Assembly (NCBI GenBank): GCA_922989275.2
Contig: OV277864.1
Location: 71,614,158 to 71,678,157 of the forward strand
Source: Gari tellinella
Taxonomy: Eukaryota > Mollusca > Bivalvia > Cardiida > Psammobiidae
Direction: 5' to 3'
DNA: 64,000 nucleotides
Shown: in pieces, positions 38,760-49,015 of the stretch
Layout of the letters: every line of letters begins with the position of its first letter
How positions within the stretch are numbered: the first letter of the stretch is position 1
Made by a program: the position numbers and the translations under genes
Notes under the pieces: generated by a model
Database searches by the model: none
Seen by the model: only the letters and a program-made list of their open reading frames with translations
Told to the model about the DNA's origin: nothing

Positions 38760-39205
38760 AGCTCATAAGAAACATAGAGCGAACTGCCGATTTGTTTTAT
38801 TGAAATGACTGGCTATACATGTTAACATTATTTTCAATTAGTTTCTCGTTTGCTTATTTACTAGGGACAACTATTAGTTAGAGTGTGAACTATATTTAGG
38901 TTGGGATCCAATTTATTTCTTTAAATGATTCGAGACACTACTTCTAAGCGTTAATTATTACGTAAATGTCTTCTTAATTACGCCCAAGAATTCTAGCAAA
39001 TACATTAGAAGTAAAACATCGGCTTTTTGTACGTTTTTGAATTACTGGGCGAAACAATTGTATTTCTTGCTATAGATAGTAGCGGCTTAAAGCAAGGTGA
39101 TTACAAAATACAAGGAGTCTTTATGCGCGTTCTGCGTTGCTTTCATCATATATTTAACAATATCAGTAAATAGTTATTTATTTGTCTTTATACTGCAACA
39201 TTATT
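38760..39205. other. Mostly unassigned; core-2 relic
   Basis: GGCTTAAAGCAAGGTGATTAC...GGAGTCTTTATGCGCGTTCTGCGTTGC at 39083-39140 is a degraded core-2 hairpin. No shell ends recognised. Confidence 0.4.
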
Positions 39206-39211
39206 GTATTA

Positions 39212-39578
39212 CAGCGCTCCCTCTCTTCAACGACATCTAAAGGGAGACACAGATTGTATGCATTGTTCGGAGGGAGTCGTTACATGTAGGGAAATGGCTT
39301 ACATTTGCAAACAGCTTGAATCCAGACCAAACACCGCGTAACGCGGCGTCTTATCGGATTCAAGCTGGTTGTCACTCGTCATTAAGTTTGATTTTTTTCT
39401 GTCAAAATGTCCATTATGTAACTTTGAGGAAATCAGCAGGCGACAATTTTAAGCAGACGACATTGCAGTCGTACATGTAAATGGGTTGGACATAATGGTT
39501 CTGTTTAGGGAACTGCGACAAGGGTCGTTGTAAGGAGGGAGTCGTTGTTTGGAAGGCCGTTGTAGGGAGGGAACACTG
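39212..39578 (+). mobile_element. Family B MITE
   Basis: TA-CAGCGCTCCCTCTCTTCAAC and AGGGAGGGAACACTG-TA. Hairpin TTGAATCCAGACCAAACACCGCGTAACGCGGCGTCTTATCGGATTCAA with several mismatches. Ends just 22 bp before a family A copy. Confidence 0.92.
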
Positions 39579-39600
39579 TAATACCGTCTTCTTAACTGTA

Positions 39601-39833
39601 CAGTGGAGAATCTGTTATTCTTTCCCGTTTAAACGCAAACGTACGCAAACGCAAAACACTAAAACATAGAAAAGAACAACTTTTGGACAATGTTTATCTT
39701 CGTGGCAAACAATTTGGAGCCTGATCAGACGCCGGGTTACCCGGCGTCTGATCTGGCTCCAAACGGTCTGCACTGCAAATAATAGTTTTAGCGTAAACGC
39801 GTTTATTGGGAAAGAATAACAGATTCTCCACTG
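39601..39833 (+). mobile_element. Family A MITE, 233 bp
   Basis: TA-CAGTGGAGAATCTGTTATTC and ACAGATTCTCCACTG-TA. 13 bp shorter because CTGATAATTC-type sequence before GTTTATCTTCG is deleted. Hairpin right foot AACGGTCTGC. Confidence 0.94.
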
Positions 39834-39839
39834 TATCTG

Positions 39840-40325
39840 GTATATTTCGAATACAATGTTCAAGTCGGAAAATGGTGGAATTCCATGGAATTTTAGAATA
39901 ATTATAAAATGACACGTTGAAGCCGATATTTTAATGAAATATTGCATAATTAATAAGTTTAGAAAGGCTTACAGACAATGTGTGATCAGGAATGGGAAAA
40001 ACATGGATACTGACAGACTGTCTGACTAGAATATGCCTTAAGGTCATTGTATCATCCGATAGTCATTTTAGATTTAATTAAAAATATATCGTGTGCTTTA
40101 TACTTTATCCAATAGTCACGCATAATACATGTATACACGTACTTTGTAAACAGAGTTCCTGTGAAGAGTGCGATTGTTCTATGCATAACTCAGATCAGAA
40201 GACATAAATGGGATCATTTTATTCAAGGTCTTCATTGTTTATTATTATATGGGGTATTTGACATGGCCAAAGTGATTAATCGACGGCTTTATATTAATAT
40301 TTCTCTGTTAAAAGCATAAAAGAAA
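39840..40325. other. No recognisable feature
   Basis: AT-rich, no supported signal. Confidence 0.45.
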
Positions 40326-40329
40326 TAGA

Positions 40330-40484
40330 ATAATCGTTTGTTTTAGTGTAAGATGGGGTTTTCTTTCATCTCGTGAAAAGCAAGGGTTATATTTTCACTC
40401 GTGGTTTCGCCACTCGTGTAAATATAACCTTGCTTTTCACTCGATGAAAGAAATTCCCATCTTACACTGAAACAAACAATTATC
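40330..40484. repeat. Long foldback, ~70 bp arms (F3)
   Basis: TAATCGTTTGTTTTAGTGTA... pairs with ...TACACTGAAACAAACAATTA; inner stem AAGCAAGGGTTATATTTTCA / TGTAAATATAACCTTGCTTTTC; tip ACTCGTGGTTTCGCCACTCGTG. Nearly perfect over the full length. The ACTCG/CGAGT motif at the tip is also seen at the tips of F1 and F2, hinting at one family. Confidence 0.9.
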
Positions 40485-40489
40485 CTCTA

Positions 40490-40735
40490 TGTAATTACAT
40501 TGGCAAAACAATCCTTCATAGCCAAACTGGACTACTAAAGTTGAAACTGGAATTATCCATTTAAGTTTACACTAGAAATAAGGCTAGCTTTTTCATCTCC
40601 GAAGTGTCTTCTGATTTAATACTGTTGTTTACACTATTGCTTTAGTGATGTAAGGCACTAACATATACATGTAACTGTCAAACAGTTTTGATTCTACAAC
40701 GTGTATGAGCAGGAAACAGACTGTTCGAAAAAATC
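40490..40735. other. Family I/C relics
   Basis: AAAGTTGAAACTGGAATTATCC at about 40538 resembles the family I subterminal word; GTCAAACAGTTTTGATTCTACAACG at about 40677 is a left foot without its palindrome. Confidence 0.35.
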
Positions 40736-40742
40736 TCAACTA

Positions 40743-40989
40743 CAATGGAGAAAACGTTATTCTTTCCCGTTTAAACGCAAACGAAACGCAAACGCAATGC
40801 ACTAAAACTGAGAAAATAACAACTTTTTGACAATTCTGACTATTTATCTTTAGCTGAGTGTCAAACAGTTTGGAGTCTGATCAGACGCCAGGTTACCCGG
40901 CGTCTGATCAGGCTCCAAACTGTTTGTCCTGGAAATAATGGTTTAAGCTTTAACGCGTTTATTAGGAAATACTAACGCTTTCTCCACTG
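40743..40989 (+). mobile_element. Family A MITE, 247 bp
   Basis: TA-CAATGGAGAAAACGTTATTC and ACGCTTTCTCCACTG-CA. GAAACG subfamily. Hairpin left outer arm GGAGTCTGATC, right GATCAGGCTCC; left inner stem has AGG in place of GGG. Confidence 0.92.
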
Positions 40990-41039
40990 CAGCCGTCTAT
41001 ATCGGCCAATGGTTTAACCAGCCCATTGACAATAGTATC

Positions 41040-41110
41040 TTATCTTGAATTTTACAAACAGTTTTAATCAAAACCAGACATCGAAATTCGGAATCAAACT
41101 TATTTGGCAG
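41040..41110. repeat. Core-1 relic
   Basis: ACAAACAGTTTTAATCAAAACCAGACATCG...AATTCGGAATCAAACTTATTTGG: feet and partial arms only. Confidence 0.4.
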
Positions 41111-41172
41111 TAATAATTTAAGTATATTAAAAAACAATTAAACAAATATGAAGAGTTTCTCTTGCCCAAAAC

Positions 41173-41404
41173 ACAGTATGGACACACTGTATTATTTCCA
41201 GATAAACGCTCTCATACTTAAACAATTGGATGCGTTGCAAACACTTTGGGACCAGATCAGACGCCGGGAAACCCCGGCGTCTGATCTGGCTCCAAGGTGT
41301 TTGGCATTCAACATTTAAGATAAAAATTTCAAAACGTTTTCATATTCACATTTATTTGCATTGCGTTTTTTTAAACGGGAAATAATAACACAGTCTCCTA
41401 CATG
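41173..41404 (-). mobile_element. Family A MITE, old
   Basis: CAGTATGGACACACTGTATT left and ACACAGTCTCCTACATG-TA right. Hairpin GGGACCAGATCAGACGCCGGGAAACCCCGGCGTCTGATCTGGCTCC. Confidence 0.8.
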
Positions 41405-41440
41405 TACGTAGTCACCTCTCTACAAACAAAAGTTATTTAA

Positions 41441-41685
41441 CTCATTCACCCCTGTAACTTTTAATGAACAATTCCAATTTCAAAATAAGTCTAGTCCAGT
41501 TTTGACTAATAAGGGTTGATTTTACCAATACATTTCAAAATGACAAACATTATAGACCCTGATCAGATGGCTCTTTAAGGAGCCTTCTGATCAGGGTCTA
41601 CACTGTTTGCATGGGACAATTGTAATCCTCTCAGGTACACTGTTTGTAAATGACGAGTATACTCGTCACTAGGGTTGGGTGTGTT
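41441..41685 (+). mobile_element. Family I MITE (lead entry)
   Basis: TTAA at 41437-41440 followed by CTCATTCACCCCTGTAAC. Hairpin at about 41554-41614: TAGACCCTGATCAGATGGCTC, loop TTTAAG, GAGCCTTCTGATCAGGGTCTA, then CACTGTTTGC. It shares GATCAGA/TCTGATC and the foot with core 1 but has GGCTC/GAGCC as inner stem. A second small palindrome GACGAGTATACTCGTC follows. Right end uncertain. Confidence 0.65.
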
Positions 41686-41909
41686 TAAGACCGGTCGCTC
41701 GTGGGAGATAGTACTGGAATGTGCAACCTGAAGTATTGATTTGTTCAAGTCTAAATGTATCCTTTAAACGCGGTACTTAATACTAATACTACGTTGTATT
41801 ATAATTAAGTCCCGTTATTTCGGCTCCGGTAATGAAGAATTATTGATGTGTGCAAGACGACCTTCTTTGGTCGTTATCGCCAGCATTGAGTATTCATTTT
41901 ACATTGTGA

Positions 41910-42045
41910 AAAATTGGAGAAAAAGTTATTCTTTTCCAATAAACGCATTTTTGTGCTAAAAATAATAATGTCAATTGCAAAGAGTTCCGAGATTTTGCTC
42001 AATTGCAAACAGTTCGAAGCTAGATCAGACACTGGGTGTCCCATT
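41910..42045 (-). mobile_element. Family A MITE, truncated
   Basis: ATTGGAGAAAAAGTTATTCTTTTCC and TAAACGCATTTTTGTGC, then AACAGTTCGAAGCTAGATCAGACACTGGGTGTCCC where it is cut by the next hairpin element. Confidence 0.6.
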
Positions 42046-42235
42046 TGTTAACAGTTTGGATCCTGATCAGACGCCGCATAATGCGGCGTCTGATCAGGAT
42101 CCTAACTGTTTGCCACTCTTTCAATATTTGTGAAGTTAAAATACCTAAACGTAAATTTTAGAAATGAAGGCAGGCGACAATTGTTTAAAATTGATGACGT
42201 CATAGCAGCTACATGTAAGAGGTTCATAAACAAGT
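42046..42235 (+). mobile_element. Family C MITE, GCATAATGC loop
   Basis: Core 1 is near perfect: AACAGTTTGGATCCTGATCA, GACGCCGCATAATGCGGCGTC, TGATCAGGATCCTAACTG. Right of it are GAAGGCAGGCGACAATTG and GATGACGTCATAGC, C-shell words. The left end is missing, abutting a truncated A copy. Confidence 0.75.
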
Positions 42236-42330
42236 AACACAGTTCCAACTGCATAGTTAGTTAGGGCAATGAGTTCCCATTTAATGCCTTCCTTGTCGTA
42301 ATCAGATTTACCTTCGATACTCAGAGCATA

Positions 42331-42664
42331 CAGTACTGAACCTTATTAAATTAAATTGATCATCGCAAGCGAATTGCCATCGAATTGCCATCGAATTGCC
42401 ATCGAATCGGGCGCTTCAAAACACAAATTCTACGCTTGAATGTTTTTACCCGAATTTTCCGAAGCAGTTGTGACAAAAATGGAATCGAAAACATTAACGG
42501 AGGCATATTTGCGAACATTTGTGAGATACACCATTCAAGAAAACTTACCCGAGAGTAAAGTTACTATTTTGAATCGCAAACGAATTGCCATCGAATTGCA
42601 AGCGAATTGCCATCGAATTGCAAGCGAATCGCAAAAATTGTTAATTCAATAAGGTTCAGTACTG
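42331..42664 (+). mobile_element. Family L MITE, copy 2
   Basis: TA-CAGTACTGAACCTTATTAAA and AATAAGGTTCAGTACTG-TA. 334 bp. Three tandem ATTGCCATCGA words at the left. The central frame reads TKMESKTLTEAYLRTFVRYT and runs on through the right-hand repeats; the equivalent frame is not open across the other copies. Confidence 0.92.
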
Positions 42665-42759
42665 TACCTCATTTGCAAAACAATTGTATGTTACAGAAAA
42701 CTATAAGTTCTTATATTCTACCATTTTCAACAATATTCTACAGATACGAAGCAGATAAA

Positions 42760-43075
42760 ACTTATGGATCCTGACGAAACACTGGGCTATGTTCCTTCTG
42801 ATCGTGATCTTAACTGAATGCATACACACTAACACATATTTCTACACCATATTAAAGGTGGGCACAATGCAACTCGGCTTTTTCTACAAATTAAACGAAA
42901 TACTATTTGATATAGCGCAAAATATTACAAGTTTCAAACAGGACACAAGCAAAGCAGAAAGCTACTTCGAAGCTTTCTACTTTAATTTATCCTGTTTAAG
43001 CAGTCGTGTGCTTTATAGTTGGCAGACAATCTACCAGTTTCGAAGTTGGATTAGTGTGTGTTTACTGTATAAGTG
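42760..43075. other. Core-2 relic in unassigned sequence
   Basis: CAAGCAAAGCAGAAAGCTACTTCGAAGCTTTCTACTTTAATTTATCCTGTTTAAG at 42949-43003: a shortened AAAGCT-type core 2. GGATCCTGACGAAACACTGGGC near 42766 is a core-1 relic. Confidence 0.5.
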
Positions 43076-43101
43076 ATGTGAAGCAGGGTTTTGCAATCAT
43101 A

Positions 43102-43342
43102 CAATGAATACATTATTAGTCCTCGTTTTAACGCAAACAAGACGCACGCGCATAGCAATAAAACGGAGAAAATGTGTTTTTTTAATTTGCAAAAGTTATT
43201 TTTTATTCTGAGTGGCAAACAGTTTGGAGCCTTATCAGACGCCGGGTTACCAGGCCTCGACCAGGCTACAAACTGTTTGCAACGGACACAATTGTTTTAG
43301 CATAAACGCGTTCATTGTGAAAGAATAACGTCTTCTCCACTG
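43102..43342 (+). mobile_element. Family A MITE, 241 bp, old
   Basis: TA-CAATGAATACATTATTAGTC left; ACGTCTTCTCCACTG-TA right. Right hairpin arm damaged (CCAGGCCTCGACCAGGC). Confidence 0.82.
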
Positions 43343-43376
43343 TACCAGACTCATGGCATATATCGCTCATACATTA

Positions 43377-43622
43377 CAGTGGATAATCTGTTATTCTTTC
43401 CCGTTTAAACGCAAACGTACGCAAACGCAAAGCACTAAAACGTAGAAAGGAACAACTTTTGGACAATTCTGATAATTCTTGTTTATCTTGGTGGCAAACA
43501 GTTTGGAGCCTGATCAGACGCCGGGTCACCCGGCGTCTGATTTTGCTCCAAACTGTTTGCACTGCAAATAATAGTTTTAGCGTAAACGCGTTTATTGGGT
43601 AAGAATAACAGATTATCCACTG
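43377..43622 (+). mobile_element. Family A MITE, 246 bp
   Basis: TA-CAGTGGATAATCTGTTATTC and ACAGATTATCCACTG-TA: the same G-to-T change (GGAT for GGAG) is present in both terminal repeats. Loop GGGTCACCC. Confidence 0.95.
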
Positions 43623-43761
43623 TAATGACCGGCAGCATTTGAAAACAATTATCGGCAGTAATATGTCGGAATTACAACAATGACAGCTACCGTGCTTTGA
43701 AGAAAACCGTCTATCGAGGAATAAACATAAAATGTTTGGTTTGCCGTAGCCTACTTCCCCT

Positions 43762-43845
43762 AAACTGTTTGCAATGGATATACACGTAAGTGTTAAATAA
43801 GCATAACCGTATGTATTGGGAAATAATAAAGTTTCCTCCACTTTA
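43762..43845 (+). mobile_element. Family A MITE, right half
   Basis: AAACTGTTTGCAATGGATATACAC, AAGCATAACCGTATGTATTGGG and AGTTTCCTCCACTT-TA. Left half absent. Confidence 0.6.
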
Positions 43846-43866
43846 CTGGTTGAAGCTTCTAACGTA

Positions 43867-44112
43867 CAGTGGAAAATCTGTTATTCTTTCCCGTTTAAAC
43901 GCAAACGTACGCAAACGCAAAGCACTAAAACGTAGAAAAGAACAACTTTTGGACAATATTGATAATTCATGTTTATCTTGGTGGCAAACAGTTTGGAGCC
44001 TGATCAGACGCCGGGTTACCCGGCGTCTGATCTGGCTCCAAACGGTTTGTATGAGAAATAATAGTTTTAGCGTAAACGCGTTTATTGGGTAAGAATAACG
44101 TTTTCTCCACTG
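43867..44112 (+). mobile_element. Family A MITE, 246 bp
   Basis: TA-CAGTGGAAAATCTGTTATTC and ACGTTTTCTCCACTG-TA. The left end is of the TCTGTTATT type, the right end of the ACGTTTTCTC type, a mixed copy. Confidence 0.95.
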
Positions 44113-44189
44113 TAACTGTATGACTTATTTTATCTCTCTTCATGAGTTATCCTATAATTAAGCATTTTTACGTTTTTAATTCAGTCATA

Positions 44190-44400
44190 TACTTAAGAGG
44201 TTAGTTCTAATTTATACAGCTGTGAATATGTATCATAATAAATATTTTCTATATTCCAGCAGATTATAACTTAAAGCAGTCTGAAGGTAAAGCATAACTC
44301 GTCTTTTATAGAGCGCATTTTGCTTTACTCTCAACCGGCTTTAAGGGATCACCAATTTTCAAAACTAAAAGCAGGTTATGGGGTTATGGATTTAACCAGA
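44190..44400 (+). mobile_element. Family D MITE, decayed
   Basis: TTAGTTCTAATTTATACAGCTGTGAATATG, AACTTAAAGCAGTCTGAAGGTAAAGC, core-2 right arm GAGCGCATTTTGCTTTACTCTCAACCGGCTTTAAG, and GCAGGTTATGGGGTTATGG at the right. Confidence 0.65.
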
Positions 44401-44605
44401 ATTCTGTTTTTAAAACACCGTTGAACATTGTACTGGGTTGTATTAATCGCAGGGTTATACTGTCCTATGATAATCGACATGTGATCGAGGTACTCTGCAG
44501 GAATATCAGGAAATATGTGCAGCTATCAACGCATGTCATATTAATCATACGCCTACAACTAGAGCAGTTTCACGTTTGTTCCAACTTCCAGGTAAAAATC
44601 TGGTA

Positions 44606-44850
44606 CAGTTTGGAAAGCATCGTTCTTTCCCGTTAAAACGCAAACAAGACGGAAACGCGTTGCATTAAAATGGAGAAAATGACAACATGGTGACATGTTC
44701 ATGTTCATCGTAATCTGAGTGACAAACAGTTTCGAGCCTGATCAGACGCCGGGTTACCCGGCGTCTGATCTGGCTCCAAACTGTTTGCAGTGGAAATTAT
44801 AGTTTTAGCGTAAACGCGTTAATTGGGAAATAATAATGTTATCTCCACTG
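44606..44850 (+). mobile_element. Family A MITE, 245 bp
   Basis: TA-CAGTTTGGAAAGCATCGTTC and TGTTATCTCCACTG-TA. Hairpin outer arms CGAGCC on the left and GGCTCC on the right; loop GGGTTACCC. Confidence 0.9.
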
Positions 44851-44854
44851 TATA

Positions 44855-45195
44855 TGTTAGAAGAACACAGCGTAAAGAAAAGCTGTGTGGTTTTACAAGA
44901 ATAAATGATGTGACATTAGCAAAACTGCTGTCTCAGGTTTTATTTTATCAGTAACAATCGACTGAGTTATTTGTCCAATCATAAAACATGAACGGAAACA
45001 GTAAATCGGTCGTCAAAATGCCACTCAAACGCAATGAATAAGCATTTGTATATATAGATAGAAGTTTAAAGACTTTTGCATTGTTGTGTTGTTTTCATTG
45101 TTTGCTATATAGAATAGTCGCTGATTTGATTTAAACAGCAGGACCCCAAATACATACTAGAATGAGTAAATTAAAACCTCCAAACCTTTTCTCCC
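44855..45195. other. No recognisable feature
   Basis: No supported signal. Confidence 0.4.
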
Positions 45196-45202
45196 TTATA
45201 TA

Positions 45203-45450
45203 CAGTGGAGAAGACGTTAATAGTTCCCATTTAAACGCAAACGAAACGCAAACGCATGCCAATAAAATATAGAAAAATACTACTTTCTGAAATGCCTAGC
45301 AACATTTCAATCAAAGTGGCAAACAGTTTGAAGCCTGATCAGACGCCGGATTACCCTGCGTATGATCTGGCTACAAAGTGTTTGCAAAAGAAAATAATTT
45401 AGTTTTAGCATAAACGCGTTTATTGGGAAAGAAAAACGTCTTCTCCACTG
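45203..45450 (+). mobile_element. Family A MITE, 248 bp
   Basis: TA-CAGTGGAGAAGACGTTAATA and ACGTCTTCTCCACTG-TA. Right hairpin arm mutated (CCTGCGTATGATCTGGCTACAAAGTG). Confidence 0.92.
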
Positions 45451-45541
45451 TATGCATCAAGCTCGAAGTGAGTCAAGAAACGATTCTAAAGAATGGTCAC
45501 AAAATATTACTATTACGAACTAATCGTCTTTGAAATACGTA

Positions 45542-45786
45542 CAGTGGAGAATATGTTATTCTTTCCCGTTTAAACACTAACGTACGCAAACGCAAAACAC
45601 TAAAACGTAGAAAAGTACAAGTTTTTGACAATTCTGATAAGTCATGTTTATCTTGGTGGCAAACAGTTTGGAGCCTGATCAGACGCCGGGTTACCCGGCG
45701 TCTGATCTGGCTCCAAACAGTTTGCACTGCAAATAATAGTTTTAGCGTAAACGCGTTTATTGAGAAATAATAACGTGTCTCCACTG
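45542..45786 (+). mobile_element. Family A MITE, 245 bp
   Basis: TA-CAGTGGAGAATATGTTATTC and TAACGTGTCTCCACTG-TA. Right foot is AAACAGTTTGC instead of AAACTGTTTGC. Confidence 0.95.
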
Positions 45787-45789
45787 TAT

Positions 45790-46200
45790 ACTCGTCCTAT
45801 TTGTGCAAGAGGCTCTACTTGCTTTTCATGCGTGCTTGTCGAATCCATGAACAATAGTTCTTGCAGTTTGTAACGTTTACAGGTTACCCAAAAGTTCTTT
45901 ATTACAATCAACTCCATAGGAGACTTGATGTTAATTGCTGACTGCAGCCTCTATGATGACAATAAAGAAGAAATATCACACAAAAGAATCTGGGAGACAA
46001 ACCAAAGCGCTAAACATTATTTATGGGTTCCAACTGAAAGTGTGTCGGGAATGTATACCCCTGCTACACTGCACCAAACGAGTAAACCTTAAGTGATAAA
46101 GAAATGATGCTGGTTTATTTAGGGAGGGCATCATCCATTTCTTTGGCCTTAATTCAAACAATAAACAGTTTTTGAATTAGTTTAAATTATGTGTATTGTA
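45790..46200. other. No recognisable feature
   Basis: No supported signal. Confidence 0.4.
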
Positions 46201-46203
46201 CCG

Positions 46204-46406
46204 ACCCTTTCGCTGCTAGGAATTATAACGTTAAGATAACTATGCAAACAGTTTGGATCCTGATAAGACGCCGCTTCACGCTTCAAAACTATTTGACACT
46301 CACATAAATGCTATTAAGTCAAACATCCTTAATTGTAAACGTCAGAAATAAATAAATAATTATAAAACGGACGATTTGCGAGCGGACGATGCTATAACTG
46401 AGAATG
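46204..46406 (+). mobile_element. Family C MITE, half hairpin
   Basis: CCGACCCTTTCGCTGCTAGG left. Hairpin TTTGGATCCTGATAAGACGCCGCTTCACG then directly CTTCAAAACTATTTG: right arm deleted. Right side ACGGACGATTTGCG is a shell word. Ends next to family L copy 3. Confidence 0.55.
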
Positions 46407-46411
46407 TGTTA

Positions 46412-46745
46412 CAGTACTGAACCTTATTAAATTAAATTGATAATCGCAAGCGAATTGCCATCGAATTGCCATCGAATTGCCATCGAATCGCCATCGAATC
46501 GGGCGCTTCAAAAAGCAAACCATGTGCATGAGTCGTTTCACGCGATTTTTCCGAAGCGGTTGTGACAAAAATGGAATTGAAAAACATTAACGAAGGCATA
46601 TTTGTGAATATTGGTGAAATACACAATTCAGGAAAACTTAACGCGTTAATTGCGTTGGAAGATATTCACAAGCGAATCGCCATCGAATTGCAAGCGAATT
46701 GCAAGCGAATCGCAACAATTGTTAATTTAATAAGGTTCAGTACTG
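46412..46745 (+). mobile_element. Family L MITE, copy 3
   Basis: TA-CAGTACTGAACCTTATTAAA and AATAAGGTTCAGTACTG-TA. 334 bp. Four ATTGCCATCGA-type words at the left. The central frame VVTKMELKNINEGIFVNIGE is open here but differs in frame from copy 1 because of small indels. Confidence 0.92.
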
Positions 46746-46749
46746 TATA

Positions 46750-47310
46750 CGGGTTGACATCATAATCACAGTTAGGGATTTAAGAACAACATCAAATGCT
46801 AATCAATTTGTCACTAACTAGAAATATCCGTGTAATCATTAACCTTAGTGACTAATACGTGCATCTTTTACAAACAGTTCGCAGTACATTGTCCCTTTGC
46901 GAACAATGTAGATAAAGACTATGTGAAAAGAGTATGCGCTGTTAATTGTAAAAAACTAACCATAAATACATGTAGTTAAACTGGACTAAACTACAAATGT
47001 ATCGGATAACTGGATAGTGTTCATCTGATGTTTCGGCGGGGAATGAATTAACTGACTTATAACAGTACACATTAATTACTAACTATTCCACCAACACAGA
47101 CTCACTTCTCTGGTATTTGTAAACAGTTAAGCCCCTAATCAGACCCCGAGTCACTCGGCTTCTCATCACTGATTGATGCTTTTCATGAACGTTTCTCCAT
47201 TAAGCATGCCACAATTGATCCCGAAAAATGCAGACAGCAATGTCAAGACGATTATATGGCAGTAAAAGAGTCCAAGGCACATAGCTTGAGCAAGATTGCA
47301 GAGTAATGGG
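46750..47310. repeat. Decayed core-1 site in unassigned sequence
   Basis: GTAAACAGTTAAGCCCCTAATCAGACCCCGAGTCACTCGGCTTCTCATCAC at 47117-47168; GAG/CTC loop stem kept, outer arms decayed. Confidence 0.5.
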
Positions 47311-47318
47311 CATTAGTA

Positions 47319-47564
47319 CAGTGGAGAATCTGTTATTCTTTCCCGTTTAAACGCAAACGTACGCAAACGCAAAGCGCTAAAACGTAGAAAAGAACAACTT
47401 TTGGACAATTCTGATATTTCATGTTTATCTTGGTGGCAAACAGTTTGGAGCCTGATCAGACGCCGGGTTACCCGGCGTCTGATCTGGCTCCAAACTGTTT
47501 GCACTGCAAATAATAGTTTTAGCGTAAACGCGCTTATTGGGAAAGAATAACACATTCTCCACTG
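47319..47564 (+). mobile_element. Family A MITE, 246 bp, young
   Basis: TA-CAGTGGAGAATCTGTTATTC and ACACATTCTCCACTG-TA. GTACG subfamily, loop GGGTTACCC, hairpin outer-arm mismatch T/T as in the lead copy. Confidence 0.96.
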
Positions 47565-47732
47565 TATTACCATAAGAGGTCAATTATCGTAGACTTAGTG
47601 GTACCTTCCCCACCAGAAACATGTCATAACTACACTTTGCTGAATTGTCTTCTGCAACTTAAGTCTCGTCTGAAAACTAATTAAAAAATAGTCTTAACAT
47701 ATGTTTAACTTAAATATAATCGTAGGTTTGAG

Positions 47733-47804
47733 TTTCAAATAGTTTGGATCATGATCAGACGCCGAGTAACTCGGCGTCTGATCTTGATCCAAACTATTTG
47801 AAAA
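47733..47804. repeat. Core-1 hairpin, GAGTAACTC variant, perfect
   Basis: TTTCAAATAGTTTGGATCAT, GATCAGACGCCGAG-TAA-CTCGGCGTCTGATC, TTGATCCAAACTATTTGAAA. About 34 bp per arm with one mismatch. Outer foot AAATAGTTTGGATC is a variant matched on both sides. Shell ends not recognised, though GTCTTCTGCAAC and GTCTCGTCTG lie to the left. Confidence 0.9.
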
Positions 47805-47809
47805 TAGAT

Positions 47810-48040
47810 ATCAATCATACTCAGAATATTAAGGGTCCCCATCCTTTTACTGCCGCATGTCTCTACCAAGGTATTGGAACACACAAACATACTTTTGGGA
47901 TCTTTAACCTCGTTTGTAAACAAATTATGATAGCATTAGACATTGTTAATAGCCGTTTAATAGGCAGTGACATGTGTTATAGGTTACGGATAATTTTAAT
48001 ACTCCCAGGTTATACTGTTAGCCTATAGACTGAAGAGGAA
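47810..48040. other. No recognisable feature
   Basis: The open frame here begins in the hairpin and has no recognisable domain. Confidence 0.4.
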
Positions 48041-48044
48041 AATA

Positions 48045-48254
48045 CGGTGAAGCTCATTTACAGCGAAATTTGATATACCAAAATATGGAACTTAAATCCT
48101 TTTTTAATATAATAAAATCCAATTTGTTACCAAAATGAATCTCTAATGAACTAATAGTAGAATGGATCTTATACAGGTACATGTATAACGAAATTTAGAT
48201 ATAACGAAAGAAATTAGATGGTCCCAAGGAAATCATTATAAGCAAGCTTCAGTG
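48045..48254. mobile_element. Family K: pogo/Tigger-like MITE (210 bp)
   Basis: CGGTGAAGCTCATTTACAGC left and TATAAGCAAGCTTCAGTG right are inverted partners (CACTGAAGCTTGCTTATA on the other strand). TATAACGAAATTTAGATATAACGAAAG near the right matches the ACAGCGAAATTTGATATACC near the left. No core hairpin. Left flank TA, right flank CA. Confidence 0.6.
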
Positions 48255-48600
48255 CATTAATCTTTAGTCTGTAGAGGTATTTGTACTGTATATAAGTTTT
48301 ATATTGAATAATGAAATATACACTATTCGAAATATATGTAATGTATCTTTAGAAACTATTGCACTAGCATGGGTTGAAATATCATGAAAAATATGTTTCC
48401 GGACTAAGTCATATTGCATCCATATGCATGTTTATTGACATAGTAGTGTAGGTTAGGTAGACTACTGCTAGACTCGGATGGACTCTTAATTGGCGTGTTG
48501 GGATAATAGACATGAAACTATGTGCCTAATGGACTGGGTATGCGGTACAACAAAGCCTCGATTAAGGGACAACTTTATTTATATTTGTTTTGGGGTCTAA
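48255..48600. other. No recognisable feature
   Basis: AT-rich, no supported signal. Confidence 0.4.
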
Positions 48601-48690
48601 TAGATGTTTTCGCTTAAAGGAAAAAAAGTAAAGCAGAAAGCTCCTACAGGAGCTTTCTGCTTTACCGTTTCCTACCTTAAGCTGTAATAT
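48600..48690. repeat. Core-2 hairpin, AAAGCTCC variant
   Basis: AAGTAAAGCAGAAAGCTCC-TACA-GGAGCTTTCTGCTTTAC pairs perfectly; feet CGCTTAAAGGAAAA and TTTCCTACCTTAAGC pair partly. Same inner stem as 12640-12800, different feet. Shell ends not found, although CGATTAAGGGAC at 48558 may be one. Confidence 0.8.
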
Positions 48691-48767
48691 GTCTTTTATG
48701 CCATCAGATCTTGTTTTGTATGAGTTTTAATAATGTTGAAGTGTGCTTGTATAAGGGTGTGTATAAA

Positions 48768-49015
48768 CAGTGGAGCAAACGTTATTCTTTCCCAATAAAC
48801 GCGTATACGCTAAAACTATTATTTTCCATTGCAAACAGTTTGGAGCCAGACAAGACGCCGTGTCAACCTGTGTCTAATCAGGTTTCAAACTGTTTGTCAC
48901 TCAAAGTAAAATGAATAGTGGAAATTCTTTAAATGTTGTCATTTTCGCCATTTAAATGCACTGCGTTTGCGTTTCGTTTGCGCTTAAATGGGAAAGAATA
49001 ATGTCTTCTCCACTG
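48768..49015 (-). mobile_element. Family A MITE, 248 bp
   Basis: CAGTGGAGCAAACGTTATTC left (flank AA) and TGTCTTCTCCACTG-TA right. Hairpin decayed in the inner stem (GACAAGACGCCGTGTCAACCTGTGTCTAATC). Confidence 0.9.

Noticed and set aside
43374..43841. 155-residue minus-strand open frame as a gene
   Set aside because: It is the stop-free frame of the A copy at 43377-43622 plus chance sequence.
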